A stretch of DNA of 64,000 nucleotides from Drosophila pseudoobscura (Eukaryota > Arthropoda > Insecta > Diptera > Drosophilidae): assembly GCF_009870125.1 (NCBI RefSeq), contig NC_046680.1:17627501-17691500 (forward strand), read 5' to 3'. The notes beneath the pieces were generated by a model that was not told where the DNA came from, ran no database searches, and saw only the letters and a program-made list of their open reading frames with translations. The position numbers and the translations under genes are program-made. Of this stretch, positions 51,401 to 58,298 are shown piece after piece. Within the stretch, counting starts at the first letter, position 1; each line of letters begins with the position of its first letter.

Positions 51401-52432
51401 GACGATGACTTCAAGTCGCACTGGGACAAGCTGGTCATATCGGCCAAGAGCTTCCCGGTCAACTATTGGGACAAGTTCGTCAAGAAGAAGGTGCGACAAA
51501 AGTACAGCGAGACGTACGAATTCGACTCCATCTCGAATCTGCTGGGCATGGAGAAGAGCGCATTCACGGCGCAGGAGAGCGAGGAGACGGGCATCTTTAA
51601 GTACATCATGAACATTGACTGGCGCTACCAGGTGTGGAAGGCGGGCGTCACATTCACGGACAACGCCTTCCTCTACTCGCTGTGGTACTTCAGCTTCTCG
51701 GTGATGGGCAACTTCAACAACTTCTTCTTCGCTGCCCATCTTCTGGATGTGGCCGTCGGCTTCAAGACACTGCGCACGATCCTCCAGTCGGTCACGCACA
51801 ACGGCAAGCAGCTGGTCCTGACCGTGATGCTGCTGACCATTATCGTCTACATCTATACGGTAATAGCGTTTAACTTCTTCCGCAAATTCTACATCCAGGA
51901 GGAGGACGAGATGGTGGACAAGAAGTGCCACGACATGCTGACCTGCTTCGTCTTCCATTTGTACAAGGGAGTGCGAGCGGGCGGAGGTATTGGAGACGAG
52001 ATTGGCGATCCTGTCGGGGACGAGTACGAGGTGTATCGCATCATCTTTGACATCACCTTCTTCTTCTTCGTCATCATTATCCTGCTGGCCATCATCCAGG
52101 GTCTGATCATTGACGCCTTCGGCGAGCTCCGTGACCAGCTGGAGTCGGTCAAGGACAACATGGAGTCCAACTGCTTTATATGTGGCATGGGAAAGGACTT
52201 CTTCGACATAGTGCCGCATGGCTTCGACACACACGTCCAGAAGGAACACAACCTGGCCAACTACATGTTCTTCCTGATGCATTTGATCAACAAACCGGAC
52301 ACCGAGTACACCGGCCAGGAGACGTACGTGTGGAATATGTACCAGCAGCGCAGCTGGGACTTCTTCCCGGTGGGTGACTGTTTCCGCAAGCAATACGAGG
52401 ACGAATTATCTGGCGGCGGCGGTGGCGGTTAG
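29294..52432 (+). CDS. RyR: Ryanodine receptor calcium release channel
   Basis: Homotetrameric Ca2+ release channel of ER/SR membrane. Exons used (alternatives separate): 29294-29347, 30959-31162, 32140-32217, 32286-32674, 32739-33263, 33334-33458, 33515-34937, 35005-35608, one of 35789-35888 or 36130-36229, 37793-37997, 38062-38821, 38879-40052, 40275-40469, 40549-40664, 40745-43023, 43095-43574, 43826-43963, 44146-44420, 44492-46589, one of 46786-46898 or 47279-47388, 47675-48020, 48206-48506, 48827-48947, 48994-49413, 49485-49686, 49750-52432. All phases agree and total 15408 nt, 5135 residues, the usual insect RyR length. Order: IP3R-like N-terminus and MIR, RIH, SPRY1, RyR repeats 1-2, SPRY2, SPRY3, central RIH, RyR repeats 3-4, calmodulin site, EF-hand region, membrane domain with GGGIGD filter, zinc-binding C-terminus. 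The start was chosen for [18 protein letters not shown], the conserved N-terminus. Confidence 0.97.
31163..32139 (+). other. RyR: RyR intron region containing a microexon
   Basis: Intronic DNA between constitutive exons, split by a 12-nt exon at 31481-31492. CT-rich tracts lie near 31371-31386 and 31550-31566. A segment around 31690-31880 can fold into imperfect hairpins (ACATTCGT paired with ACGAATGT at about 31807-31830). Confidence 0.6.
31481..31492 (+). CDS. RyR: RyR 12-nt microexon (DSQV), optional
   Basis: An AAAAACAG acceptor and a consensus GTAAGT donor bracket GATAGTCAAGTT, encoding Asp-Ser-Gln-Val in phase 0. It would insert four residues between GSET and GKGTGSGH in a loop of the N-terminal domain, leaving the frame intact. 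The flanking exons also join directly in phase 0, so it is most likely a cassette microexon. Both splice sites are good matches. Confidence 0.6.
33515..34937 (+). CDS. RyR: RyR exon: RIH, SPRY1 and RyR repeat 1
   Basis: Encodes residues about 459-933. The first part is the helical RIH armadillo segment ([20 protein letters not shown], then [17 protein letters not shown]). SPRY1 starts near residue 653 ([19 protein letters not shown]) and includes the [15 protein letters not shown] loop. RyR repeat 1 starts near residue 857 ([20 protein letters not shown]) and ends in the [13 protein letters not shown] signature. Antisense open frames over this exon are shadows. Confidence 0.96.
35005..35608 (+). 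CDS. RyR: RyR exon: RyR repeat 2 and start of SPRY2
   Basis: Residues about 933-1134. RyR repeat 2 ([20 protein letters not shown] to [17 protein letters not shown]) begins near residue 969. SPRY2 begins near 1088 ([20 protein letters not shown]) and is interrupted after [10 protein letters not shown] in phase 0, where the exon choice 35789/36130 follows. Confidence 0.96.
35789..35888 (+). CDS. RyR: RyR SPRY2 alternative exon, version A
   Basis: Exactly 100 nt, phase 0 to phase 1, with acceptor TTATAG and donor A|GTAAGG. It encodes [20 protein letters not shown] then [13 protein letters not shown]. It is homologous to the 100-nt exon 241 bp downstream, and both join to [11 protein letters not shown]. 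Including both (200 nt) or neither would shift the frame, so the choice must be exclusive. Mutually exclusive SPRY2 exons are known in insect RyR genes. Confidence 0.9.
36130..36229 (+). CDS. RyR: RyR SPRY2 alternative exon, version B
   Basis: Also exactly 100 nt and in the same phases, with acceptor CCTTTTTAG and donor A|GTAAGA. It encodes [20 protein letters not shown] then [13 protein letters not shown]. It aligns with version A around the GD-[IV]-[IV]-G-x-F-[IL]-D core but differs almost completely in the surface loop before it, so the switch changes an exposed SPRY2 loop while keeping the beta-sandwich strand. Confidence 0.9.
36230..37792 (+). other. RyR: RyR intron after SPRY2 exon pair
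   Basis: About 1.6 kb. I searched for a third homologous SPRY2 exon (GD-IVG-FxD core with a phase-1 donor) and saw none. No nested gene is apparent. Confidence 0.7.
37793..38821 (+). CDS. RyR: RyR exons: end of SPRY2 and linker
   Basis: Exons 37793-37997 and 38062-38821 encode residues about 1168-1489. The first finishes SPRY2 ([11 protein letters not shown] to [11 protein letters not shown]). The second continues with [19 protein letters not shown] and then a divergent, charged linker containing two basic Ser-rich patches ([14 protein letters not shown] and [15 protein letters not shown]) that look like kinase-accessible sites. Phosphorylation there is inference only. Confidence 0.93.
38879..40052 (+). 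CDS. RyR: RyR exon: SPRY3
   Basis: Residues about 1490-1880. After a Gln-rich start, SPRY3 is recognised by [20 protein letters not shown] and [21 protein letters not shown]. It is followed by helical segments ([19 protein letters not shown]). It ends in phase 2 at EIT and joins the short exons 40275-40469 and 40549-40664. Confidence 0.94.
40275..43023 (+). CDS. RyR: RyR exons: central helical (RIH) region
   Basis: Exons 40275-40469, 40549-40664 and 40745-43023 encode residues about 1881-2743. Landmarks are [34 protein letters not shown] and [20 protein letters not shown], then [20 protein letters not shown]. The last two are strongly conserved across animal RyRs. Three long open frames on the opposite strand here are shadows. 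Confidence 0.95.
43095..43574 (+). CDS. RyR: RyR exon: RyR repeat 3
   Basis: Residues about 2744-2903. Contains [20 protein letters not shown] and then RyR repeat 3 from near residue 2839 ([20 protein letters not shown]), ending with [19 protein letters not shown]. Donor TAT|GTACGT, phase 0. Confidence 0.94.
43826..44420 (+). CDS. RyR: RyR exons: RyR repeat 4
   Basis: Exons 43826-43963 and 44146-44420. The first encodes [20 protein letters not shown] and a basic stretch with GSTRRQS, which resembles the phosphorylation loop of repeat 4 in vertebrate receptors. The second encodes [20 protein letters not shown] and the rest of the repeat, ending in phase 2. Confidence 0.93.
44492..46589 (+). 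CDS. RyR: RyR exon: helical bridging domain
   Basis: Residues about 3042-3740. Recognised by [56 protein letters not shown] and, towards the end, a lysine run ([19 protein letters not shown]). It ends in phase 0 at LFGLHM, where the calmodulin-site exon pair follows. Confidence 0.95.
46786..46898 (+). CDS. RyR: RyR calmodulin-site exon, version C
   Basis: 113 nt, phase 0 to phase 2, acceptor TTTACAG, donor AG|GTTAAT. It encodes [17 protein letters not shown] then [20 protein letters not shown]. This aligns without gaps to the calmodulin-binding helix of vertebrate RyR1 (residues 3614-3643). The first anchor Trp is Tyr, and the redox-reactive Cys (RyR1 C3635) and following Phe are kept. The downstream exon (RHRACNIF) follows the vertebrate order THRACNMF, so this version is the ancestral-looking one. 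Confidence 0.9.
47279..47388 (+). CDS. RyR: RyR calmodulin-site exon, version D
   Basis: 110 nt, phase 0 to phase 2, acceptor GTTTAG, weaker donor AG|GTGGTA. It encodes [16 protein letters not shown] then [20 protein letters not shown], homologous to version C (shared S, R, A-V-I and R positions). Here the anchor Trp is present, but the CF pair of the calmodulin helix is replaced by SL, so the redox Cys is absent. Both versions together (223 nt) would break the frame, so they are mutually exclusive. Confidence 0.85.
47675..48506 (+). CDS. RyR: RyR exons after the calmodulin site
   Basis: Exons 47675-48020 and 48206-48506, residues about 3779-3994. They begin [17 protein letters not shown] and contain an acidic Glu/Gly run ([19 protein letters not shown]), then [20 protein letters not shown] and [19 protein letters not shown] possible 21-nt exon lies in the intron between them. 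Confidence 0.93.
48507..48826 (+). other. RyR: RyR intron with long AG-free zone
   Basis: A 320-nt intron. No AG dinucleotide occurs from about 48632 to 48800. A pyrimidine-rich tract sits near 48650-48690, while the 3' end is purine-rich. This is the layout of a distant branch point. Confidence 0.6.
48827..49686 (+). CDS. RyR: RyR exons before the membrane domain
   Basis: Exons 48827-48947, 48994-49413 and 49485-49686, residues about 3995-4241. Landmarks: [66 protein letters not shown] joined to [18 protein letters not shown], and the start of the EF-hand region ([19 protein letters not shown]). The first exon could alternatively start at 48803, adding eight residues in frame. The donor after 49413 (GTACTG) is non-ideal but forced by the conserved NGTIGKQM join. 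Confidence 0.9.
49750..52432 (+). CDS. RyR: RyR last exon: channel domain and C-terminus
   Basis: A single 2683-nt exon, residues about 4242-5135. It carries the EF-hand-like part ([18 protein letters not shown]), hydrophobic membrane segments near residues 4455-4495, 4656-4676, 4742-4771, 4880-4911 and 4929-4951, and the inner helix near 5006-5033. The selectivity filter [14 protein letters not shown] has GGGIGD at 4986-4991. The cytosolic zinc site is CFICGMG (Cys 5050 and 5053) with [11 protein letters not shown] after it. The protein ends KQYEDELS plus six glycines; vertebrate RyRs stop right after the equivalent of QLS. The acidic Gly/Ser linker near 51090-51200 is low-complexity. Confidence 0.97.
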
Positions 52433-52780
52433 CCGCTGTCGCCAGCATTCCTACCAACTATCTGATCGCTTTCTGGGCCCAAGTCGGTCCAAGGACTCGG
52501 CATCTAATTTGTATCTACTACTTACTACTCTACTGATTCGTTTGGTACTTTGATATCATCTGGAATTTGTTACCTAGTCAACTTTATAGATGTAATTTAA
52601 GACTTGCATACACATATGCGCATATGCAATGTACCCCCACACAATTATTTGAACATACGAGTAATACATAAATGTACAACTATCTATGTGTACGTATGTA
52701 GGTGGGAGACGACCTTTTTCCAAAAGATAATGATGACGATTCTAGCACGTATAAAACAACATGTTCTTAACTCATTTTAA

Positions 52781-52786
52781 AATAAA
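52781..52786 (+). terminator. RyR: RyR poly(A) signal AATAAA
   Basis: First canonical hexamer after the RyR stop, 350 nt downstream, followed by T-rich sequence. Confidence 0.6.
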
Positions 52787-53203
52787 TCTATTCATTTTTA
52801 ACGAATACAATACCCTTCTTGGCAGAAATGTTTTTATTCGCATTGACAATAGGCAGAACCCAGGTTTGGTAAGTCAAGTTATTTATTTTATTTCCAACAC
52901 TTAAAAATAACAAACAAACAAAAAAAAACAATTGCATTTAGAGTTCCCACAAAATATGGACTGGTATTAAATTACAACAATTACATACATATTAAATATA
53001 TTCGTATTCGTATAATATATGTATAATACGAATTGTATTTGATAAAAAAATCACAGCTACATACACACATACATTCCTACAATATACATGTGGACAGATG
53101 TTGGCTTATAAAAATTAACTGATTTACAATTAAAATTTATCATATTCATTTTCCTATTATGTTTTGTGCTGTAAATGTACATACTTATAGGTATGTGAGC
53201 ATA

Positions 53204-53205
<2 letters not shown>

Positions 53206-53256
<51 letters not shown>
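53206..53256. repeat. (AT)n microsatellite
   Basis: About 25 AT dinucleotides in the CG8272 3' UTR region; length likely unstable. Confidence 0.95.
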
Positions 53257-53261
<5 letters not shown>

Positions 53262-53425
53262 TAAAGATTTCGTATCTAAAGACAGCTTCCGTAGGTCATG
53301 TGATAAAAATAGGATTCCCGTGCCGTATGGAACTGTGACCACTGGGGGCCGGAGACCTGTGACTAGCGAAAATTGTACAATTGAAAATAATACAGTACCA
53401 GAACAATCAAAACGGCGGCAAAATA

Positions 53426-55679
53426 TCAGTAATCGAGACGTTTCTTTAAGCGGAAGAAATCGGCATTGTCGATGCTCGTCATATTGTCCATATTGAGGTT
53501 ACGCAGCGTGTGTACGCCGGACAAACGCTCCTCGATGTCCGCGTACATGCTGCGGCAACGGTAGACGGACAGAGTCTGCAAGCCAGTGCAGTTAACGATG
53601 ATGGCGTCTAGGGTGTGCTCCGTCAGCTGGCTGCAGCCACTGATATGCAGCGCGCGCAGGCGAGGCAATTTGCCTGTGACCACCTGCATAGTCCTATCTG
53701 TGATGTTGTAGCAATCGGACAGATCCAGCTCTTCAATGGAGGGGCAGCTATTGACCAGAGCCTCCATGCCCAGCAAGGATATTTGCTGACAATTCGAGAG
53801 CAGTAGTCGCCGAAGCTCGACATGCTTCAGGCCGTACTTCAGGGAGACATCGCTGATCCTGTTGCATCCACGCAAATTCAGGGAGCGCAGACCTCGCAGC
53901 TGCTGAATGTTATGCCCCTCGAAGTCCTCCTTATGTATCAGGTTCATTTCGTAGGCAGCCAGCATGACCTGCTTGCGTCTGGCGTCGCGCACGATCTCGT
54001 CCTCGGCTTTGCTCCTCAGCGATATCTTAATGGACTGCAGCGAGCTGTCCCGCTCCCCCAGGCTGTGGCTATACGGCGGGTAGAAGTTCTCCATCGTAGA
54101 CGCTTGAGAGCCCGATTGCTTTCGACTCAGCTCCAGCTTAGATATGTTCAAGCCGGTGAGAGCTGCATCTGTCAACTACATAGGTACAAAAAATAAAGAT
54201 TCAGATTTCAGCATGAGATTGGGAATATAGAACTGGACTTACGCCAGAGCAGTGCTCGAGGGACAGGTCGCGCAGCCAACGCAGCTGACCAATCACGAAC
54301 TGTATAGCTTCATCCGTGACCCCATTGACACAGTTGTTCAGATGAAGCGATCGCAGGGAGCGCAAATTGCTTGCAATGGACTTGATGCACTCCTCGCAGA
54401 TTTGCAAGTGGGACACATTTAGCTCCAGCAGCACGTGGTTCTCTTCGCTTGCCACCCCCCCGGTGATGCCATCGCTGGTTATGCCATCACAGCTGGAGAG
54501 GTCCAGGCTTTTCAGGCGCCGCAGCTTGTGGAGATGGATCGCTCCAGCGTTGGTGACGCCCGTGCATCCGTTAATCTTCAAATGCTCTAGCTGGGAATTA
54601 GTCTGCGCAATGCAGGCCAAGTTATCATCTGTCACGCACGTAGTCGCCGACAAGTCCAAAGCTGTCAAAAGCGGTTGAGTGGCGAGGAAGGTTTTCACAG
54701 TCATGGCATTTAGCTGTCTGCAGCCGCCCAGATAGAGGCGTTGCAGCTGGAGATCTAAATCGCACAGAGACATCAGAGATTGCCCGATCAGGGTGTGGCT
54801 AAAGTCCAACTCGCGCAGCGTTCTGCGCTGTAGGTTGAGAATGGTCAGAATAAAGTTGAATGTAAGCACCGATTCGCTGGGCAGCAGACTGTCCGAAGCG
54901 TTCGCATTGGGGTAGAAGCGTCGCTGCAGCGCGTTGTGGAAGGCTATTTGACAGCCAGACATATTGATCACCTTCAGGCGAGGCATGAACGACGTAAGTC
55001 GCATAAGAATGGCGTCAGTGAGATATTGGTTATCGCATAGCGCCAGCTCCCGCAAGCCTGCCAAGTTATTGGCCAATTCGTTGAGGTTTGAGCAGGAATT
55101 GGTATAGCTTTCGAGGAAGGAGCCAGACATGAACAACGGGAGGCAACGCTTCAGGGAAAGCGAATGGAGGTGCGGCAGCACCCCCAACATGCCGTAGAAC
55201 TGCTTGTCGTTCAGATCGACATTATCCAGAGCCAGAGACTGGGCCGTTTGACCTATGAACTTCAGAAGCTCCCTCACCTGGCCTAGCGTCACATCTTCGA
55301 GCATAAAGTGGTTGAAGCGTCTTTCGCATCTCAGCAAATCGACGGCTGGACTCTGCTGATCCGAGAGCAATACTTTCGAAAAACAGACCCGGGTGCGCGC
55401 TTTAAACTCGGGTTGATCTAAAGCAGAATGCCATCTGCTGCAGGTCGATCCAGCTACCAGCAGATCCGAGTATTCCAGATAGCTAAATATTTTCAAAACA
55501 ATCTGCGGAAAGAAAGGGAAATGTAATCAATCAGGTGACTGTTTTGTCGCCCATAACAACCATAAAAGGAGGAGATACGAATCTAATTGGAACGACAGTC
55601 ACGGGACTACCAGCAGCAGTTGACTTACCTCTAACGGTAGCTCGTCATATCTAGCGGAAGAATATTCCAAAGACGACAT
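53426..55679 (-). CDS. CG8272: F-box and leucine-rich repeat protein (CG8272 orthologue)
   Basis: Exons on the minus strand: 55629-55679 (MSSLEYSSARYDELPLE), 54243-55502 and 53426-54175 (stop TGA). They join in phase 0 and give 686 residues. The N-terminus is an F-box (YDELPLEIVLKIFSYLEYSD then LLVAGSTCSRWHSAL), the part that binds Skp1 in SCF ubiquitin ligases. The rest is a long solenoid of cysteine-containing leucine-rich repeats of the FBXL/AMN1 type (for example LKSLDLSSCDGITSDGI, IEELDLSDCYNITDRTM, LRALHISGCSQLTEHTL) that would recognise substrate. The substrate is unknown to me. The gene is convergent with RyR and divergent from DCTN2-p50; gene order supports the CG8272 assignment, which is partly from memory. 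Confidence 0.88.
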
Positions 55680-56018
55680 TATATTTATGCAGATACTAGC
55701 AAGAATCTATAACTGAAATTTGACCAGCCTGCAGCGATTCACCACCCACACAACAACTGCCACCCCCCTGAAACTAGTGCTGTCTAATTTTAATGGGTCT
55801 TTAAGGGCTGTCCCTCTCTAGGACATACACCTTGCAAGACAGTAGTATTTTTAGAGTTCTGTTTAGTATTTTAGTATTTTCCAGAATGCAGCTACAATTT
55901 GGGCACACTGCCACACTGTTTATGACATCAGATTTTTGCAAAAACTATTTTTCGCTGAAAAACATTAAATTTCCTTGCGCCAGGAAACCAGGAGATTGTT
56001 GTCACCGTACCCACAGCT
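55680..56018. promoter_or_regulatory. Divergent promoter of CG8272 and DCTN2-p50
   Basis: Only 339 bp separate the two start codons. The segment has repeated TTTAGTATTTT elements (about 55850-55880) followed by GGGCACACTGCCACACTG (about 55905-55922). This resembles, imperfectly, the GGTCACACT core of the housekeeping promoter Motif 1. No TATA box is evident. Confidence 0.45.
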
Positions 56019-57280
56019 ATGGCCGATCCAAAGTTTCAAAACCTTCCAGGAATCGTAAGTTTAGCAAAAGGGCTGGCCTCCAAATCGTCACCTGCAGATT
56101 TGTCCCTTTCACAGGCCTATGATCAACCTGATGTGTACGAAACGCCCGACGATCCTGAGACGGACACCTCTGATTATTATGAAGAAGAGCCCGAGAATGA
56201 GGCCATAGAGCGAATGCACATTTCGGCAAGCGCTGCCCATAAACGCTTTAGCGGAGCAACACTCGAGGGAAGCGTGGACTTCACGGACCGCATTGGCCGC
56301 CGCGCAGGCCGAGGTTACGATATGCGAGGCGCTGGCGAATATGAGCTTGTGGGGCAGGGTGAAAAGGAGACTCCCGTGCAGAAGTGTCAGCGGCTGCAGA
56401 TTGAAATGAACGAACTTTTGAATGAGGTGGCCGCTCTGCAAGTGGATCGCAAAATTGCTGACGAGGAGAAGCAATCTTACGATGCTGTGGCCACTGTTAT
56501 AAGCACAGCAAAGAAAGTATTGGACACTTTGAAGCTGGAACAGGTTCTTGGCAAAGAGCAGGTGCCCAATAGCAAGCAAGTGAAAGCACTCATCAGTCAA
56601 GTGGAGGAATTCAAGCAGTCCGGAGTGCTTACGGCCATACCAACGCCAGGCACCGATTTGGCATCCACAGCTCGTGTGGCTAGTCTCGAACAACGGCTAT
56701 ACCAATTGGAGAAGACTGTGGGAGCGCAACCAGAAAAGCTAAGCCGTCTGAACGCTGCCACCAACACGACCAATGTCTTGGAAGCCGTCCGACAACTCAG
56801 CACCAAGGCTGCACTGCTGCAACCAGACAAGCTGGACACCATTGAGCAGCGCCTAACGACTCTGGCCGGAAAAATGGACTCTATTGCCGAGAAATCCAGC
56901 GGAAGCTCTCAGGACGCCAAACGCGACCAGAAAATTTCGGAGCTCTATGATATTGCTAAGCGTACGGAGCCAGTGGTTGAAATACTGCCGCATGTCATTG
57001 AGCGTATGCAAGCTCTAGAGTCCCTACATAAATATGGTAAAGTAGACATTAGTTTCATAATTAACACTTCATTAATTGCCATCAATGCATTTCAGCGAAC
57101 AACTTTGCTAAGATTATAGCCGAAATTGAGCAGAAGCAGGGTACTATAACAACCAGTCTGGTCAATAACAAGGAACTGCTGCACTCCGTACAGGAGACCT
57201 TTGCTCAAAATCTGGAGACCATCACCAACAAAGTGGCTAAAGTTGAGCAGCGCGTTACGGCCATTTCGACAGCTAAATAA
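56019..57280 (+). CDS. DCTN2-p50: Dynactin subunit p50 (dynamitin)
   Basis: Exons 56019-56054, 56115-57036 and 57096-57280 (stop TAA) give 380 residues, the normal length. The N-terminus MADPKFQNLPGI then AYDQPDVYETPD matches the conserved dynamitin start. SVDFTDRIGRR, YELVGQGEKETPVQKCQRLQ and the following coiled-coil heptads (residues about 110-380) are family features. It is part of the dynactin shoulder that links the p150 arm to the Arp1 filament and supports dynein-driven transport. The first intron is only 60 nt, a multiple of three and free of stops, so its retention would add 20 residues. AATAAA follows at 57344. The upstream divergent neighbour is CG8272. Confidence 0.95.
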
Positions 57281-57343
57281 GCGGATGCACAGCACACGAA
57301 ATATGTATTTCCATTATAATATACCTTATATTTATTAATCAAC

Positions 57344-57349
57344 AATAAA
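57344..57349 (+). terminator. DCTN2-p50: DCTN2-p50 poly(A) signal AATAAA
   Basis: Canonical hexamer 64 nt after the stop codon. Confidence 0.7.
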
Positions 57350-57820
57350 CATTCAAGTCTTTTTTAAAAAGTAATCAAAATGCATCAGATTAGGGTCACA
57401 GTCGATTTGGATTTGAAAACGCATTGAAAGTGGTGGTCTTCTTACAGAGACAAAGAATTGATATCGCAAATTGATATTCAAACGCATGAATAAATCTAAA
57501 TCATATTACTATGAGAAAATGTATTTATTAATTACTTTTTAAAACAGTATGGAAAAATAGGGTATAAAAATGGCCATACTCAGTTGATAAGCAACAAGTC
57601 TTCAAATACCAGCAACATTGACATGACAACATTGCGACTGTTCTTTTGTTGAAATAAAATAAATGGGAGTACTGAAAAGTAATTAATCTTGTAATCAATT
57701 TATTCAAATATTTGTTGGCAAAAATCAAATTCGTCAGTATTTTTACGGTATATTTTTAAAATGAGACGGTTTTTCGGTATAATTCTGAGGGTCGGACGGT
57801 ATACTTCATTGTTAAATCCG

Positions 57821-57831
57821 CGGTCACACTG
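57821..57831 (+). promoter_or_regulatory. Core promoter Motif 1, copy 1
   Basis: CGGTCACACTG matches the Drosophila Motif 1 consensus YGGTCACACTR, known to be bound by M1BP at TATA-less housekeeping promoters, except for the natural C/T first-base choice. Confidence 0.75.
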
Positions 57832-57987
57832 TCTTAAACGTATCCACAGTTCCAATTTATTCAAATATCTATATTCGACGGCATATAGAACTTTAATTCG
57901 TCAGTATTTTTACGGTATATTTTTCAAATGAGACGGTTTTTCGGTATAATTCTGAGGGTCGGACGGTATATTTTATTGTAAAATCCG

Positions 57988-57998
57988 CGGTCACACTG
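57988..57998 (+). promoter_or_regulatory. Core promoter Motif 1, copy 2
   Basis: A second identical CGGTCACACTG, 167 bp downstream of the first and closest to the Sec31 leader, so it is the likelier active site. Confidence 0.8.
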
Positions 57999-58298
57999 TC
58001 TTAAACGTATCCACAGTTCCAATTAAAAACTAAAAAAAATTTAAATTGGTTAAAGTGTTGGCGAATGTTGATTGTATCTACAAGTCTAAGTGAGTTTCGG
58101 CTTTTACAAAATTTGATGCTGTCCAGAGTGCAGTCGAGTTGCGGCCGCATCGGCAGCGGAGATGCCTAAAAAAAAGTGATGACGGGGCGCACTCCAATTG
58201 GACGTGACACAATTACATTTGCAGCAGTCCAAGAAAAGACAAAAATCTAGCGAAATATATATTGTTATTTCTGTTACAGGACTAAAAACATTTGCAAC

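Larger units (their letters stand above)
52433..53425. other. Convergent 3' ends of RyR and CG8272
   Basis: RyR 3' UTR with AATAAA at 52781-52786. On the opposite strand AATAAA candidates for CG8272 lie at 52882-52892, so the two transcripts would end within about 100 bp of each other. A pure (AT)n microsatellite occupies 53206-53256. No other gene is seen. Confidence 0.6.
57696..58025 (+). repeat. Tandem duplication of Sec31 promoter segment
   Basis: Two direct copies, 57696-57852 and 57853-58025. The copies match at well over 90% from ATTCGTCAGTATTTTTACGG to CACAGTTCCAATT, while a short stretch near the start of each differs and is 10 nt longer in copy 2. Corresponding positions in the conserved part are 167 bp apart. 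Each copy has three CGGTATA elements and one CGGTCACACTG. Confidence 0.95.
57281..58298 (+). promoter_or_regulatory. DCTN2-Sec31 intergenic region and Sec31 promoter/leader
   Basis: Contains the DCTN2-p50 3' end, a tandem duplication (57696-58025) with two Motif 1 sites, and a probable Sec31 leader. A donor (CTAA|GTGAGT, GT at 58090) and a strong acceptor (TTCTGTTACAG, exon from 58280) suggest a 190-nt 5' UTR intron just before the start codon. Confidence 0.55.

Noticed and set aside
51056..52393. Long antisense open frame (445 codons) over the RyR channel exon
   Set aside because: It is a shadow of a GC-rich coding exon whose sense strand encodes the conserved pore; no family resemblance or splice context.
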